Translations under genes and position numbers: made by a program | Shown here: piece by piece, positions 23,117 through 23,175 of the stretch | How the letters are laid out: each line of letters opens with the position of its first letter | Numbering within the stretch: position 1 is the stretch's first letter | Notes under the pieces: model-generated | What the model saw: the letters and a program-made list of their open reading frames with translations, nothing else | What the model was told of the DNA's origin: nothing | Database searches by the model: none | Source: JBCCQH01 sp039024435 | GTDB taxonomy: Bacteria; Bacteroidota; Bacteroidia; J057; JADKCL01 | Direction of reading: 5' to 3' | Length of the DNA: 23,175 nucleotides | NCBI GenBank assembly: GCA_039024435.1 | Contig: JBCCQH010000116.1 | Location: forward strand, 1 to 23,175

Positions 23117-23175
23117 TTTCTGATTGACTGATTTCTAATTTCTGATTGTTTTGGGCCGCACTTTTTCGGGTGTAC
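23117..23175. repeat. Degenerate ATTTCTGATT repeats downstream of dnaB
   Basis: ATTTCTGATT, ATTTCTAATT and ATTTCTGATT follow each other directly after the dnaB stop codon. They differ by one or two bases from the ATTTCCGATT decamer found after the genes ending at 2455 and 6498, so this looks like a further diverged member of the same intergenic family. Confidence 0.4.

Overview
The window looks like a chromosomal segment of a moderately GC-rich Bacteroidota, most likely from the Saprospiria/Lewinella side of the phylum. The grounds are: a Por/T9SS C-terminal sorting domain on a secreted subtilase and the relic of one on a decayed gene; a TonB-dependent receptor with a carboxypeptidase-regulatory-like N-terminus; LytS/LytTR two-component genes; an OmpA-family protein combining a probable DUF5723 N-terminus with thrombospondin type 3 repeats; and -7-like boxes resembling TAnnTTTG. 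The lineage is inferred from gene content, not from a marker gene.

Layout. 2-2455: 3' part of a secreted S8 protease (+). 2456-2775: gene-free stretch with short dispersed repeats and a strong hairpin. 2776-3489: PIG-L/LmbE-type deacetylase (+), convergent with a secreted M1-type metallopeptidase (3526-5478, -). 5590-6498: secreted metallophosphoesterase (+). 6599-11388: a minus-strand operon read as TonB-dependent receptor, exported helical (TPR-like) protein, LytS-type histidine kinase, LytTR response regulator. 11389-11713: divergent control region holding two exact 13-bp direct repeats with a 21-bp period, the geometry LytTR regulators bind. 11714-12624: pseudogene of a T9SS-exported beta-propeller-like protein (+) with a nonsense codon and a frameshift. 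12643-15152: formate-tetrahydrofolate ligase followed by a MOSC-domain protein with a 1-nt stop/start overlap (-). 15317-15350: clear intrinsic terminator. 15373-19512: lipoprotein plus OmpA/TSP3 protein pair (-). 19835-21145: lipoprotein with an Ig-like domain and probable propeller (-). 21146-21556: divergent region with a cluster of DnaA-box-like 9-mers. 21560-23116: replicative helicase dnaB (+).

How the parts work together. Most of the window is envelope and secretion biology: an outer-membrane receptor, an exported partner, two surface lipoproteins, an OmpA-type wall anchor and exported hydrolases. The receptor operon with its own LytS/LytTR pair and an upstream direct repeat suggests an autoregulated uptake or sensing module. 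The dnaB promoter region, with one perfect and several near-perfect DnaA boxes, could be a replication origin or a DnaA-controlled promoter. No tRNA, rRNA, CRISPR array, insertion sequence or phage gene was seen.
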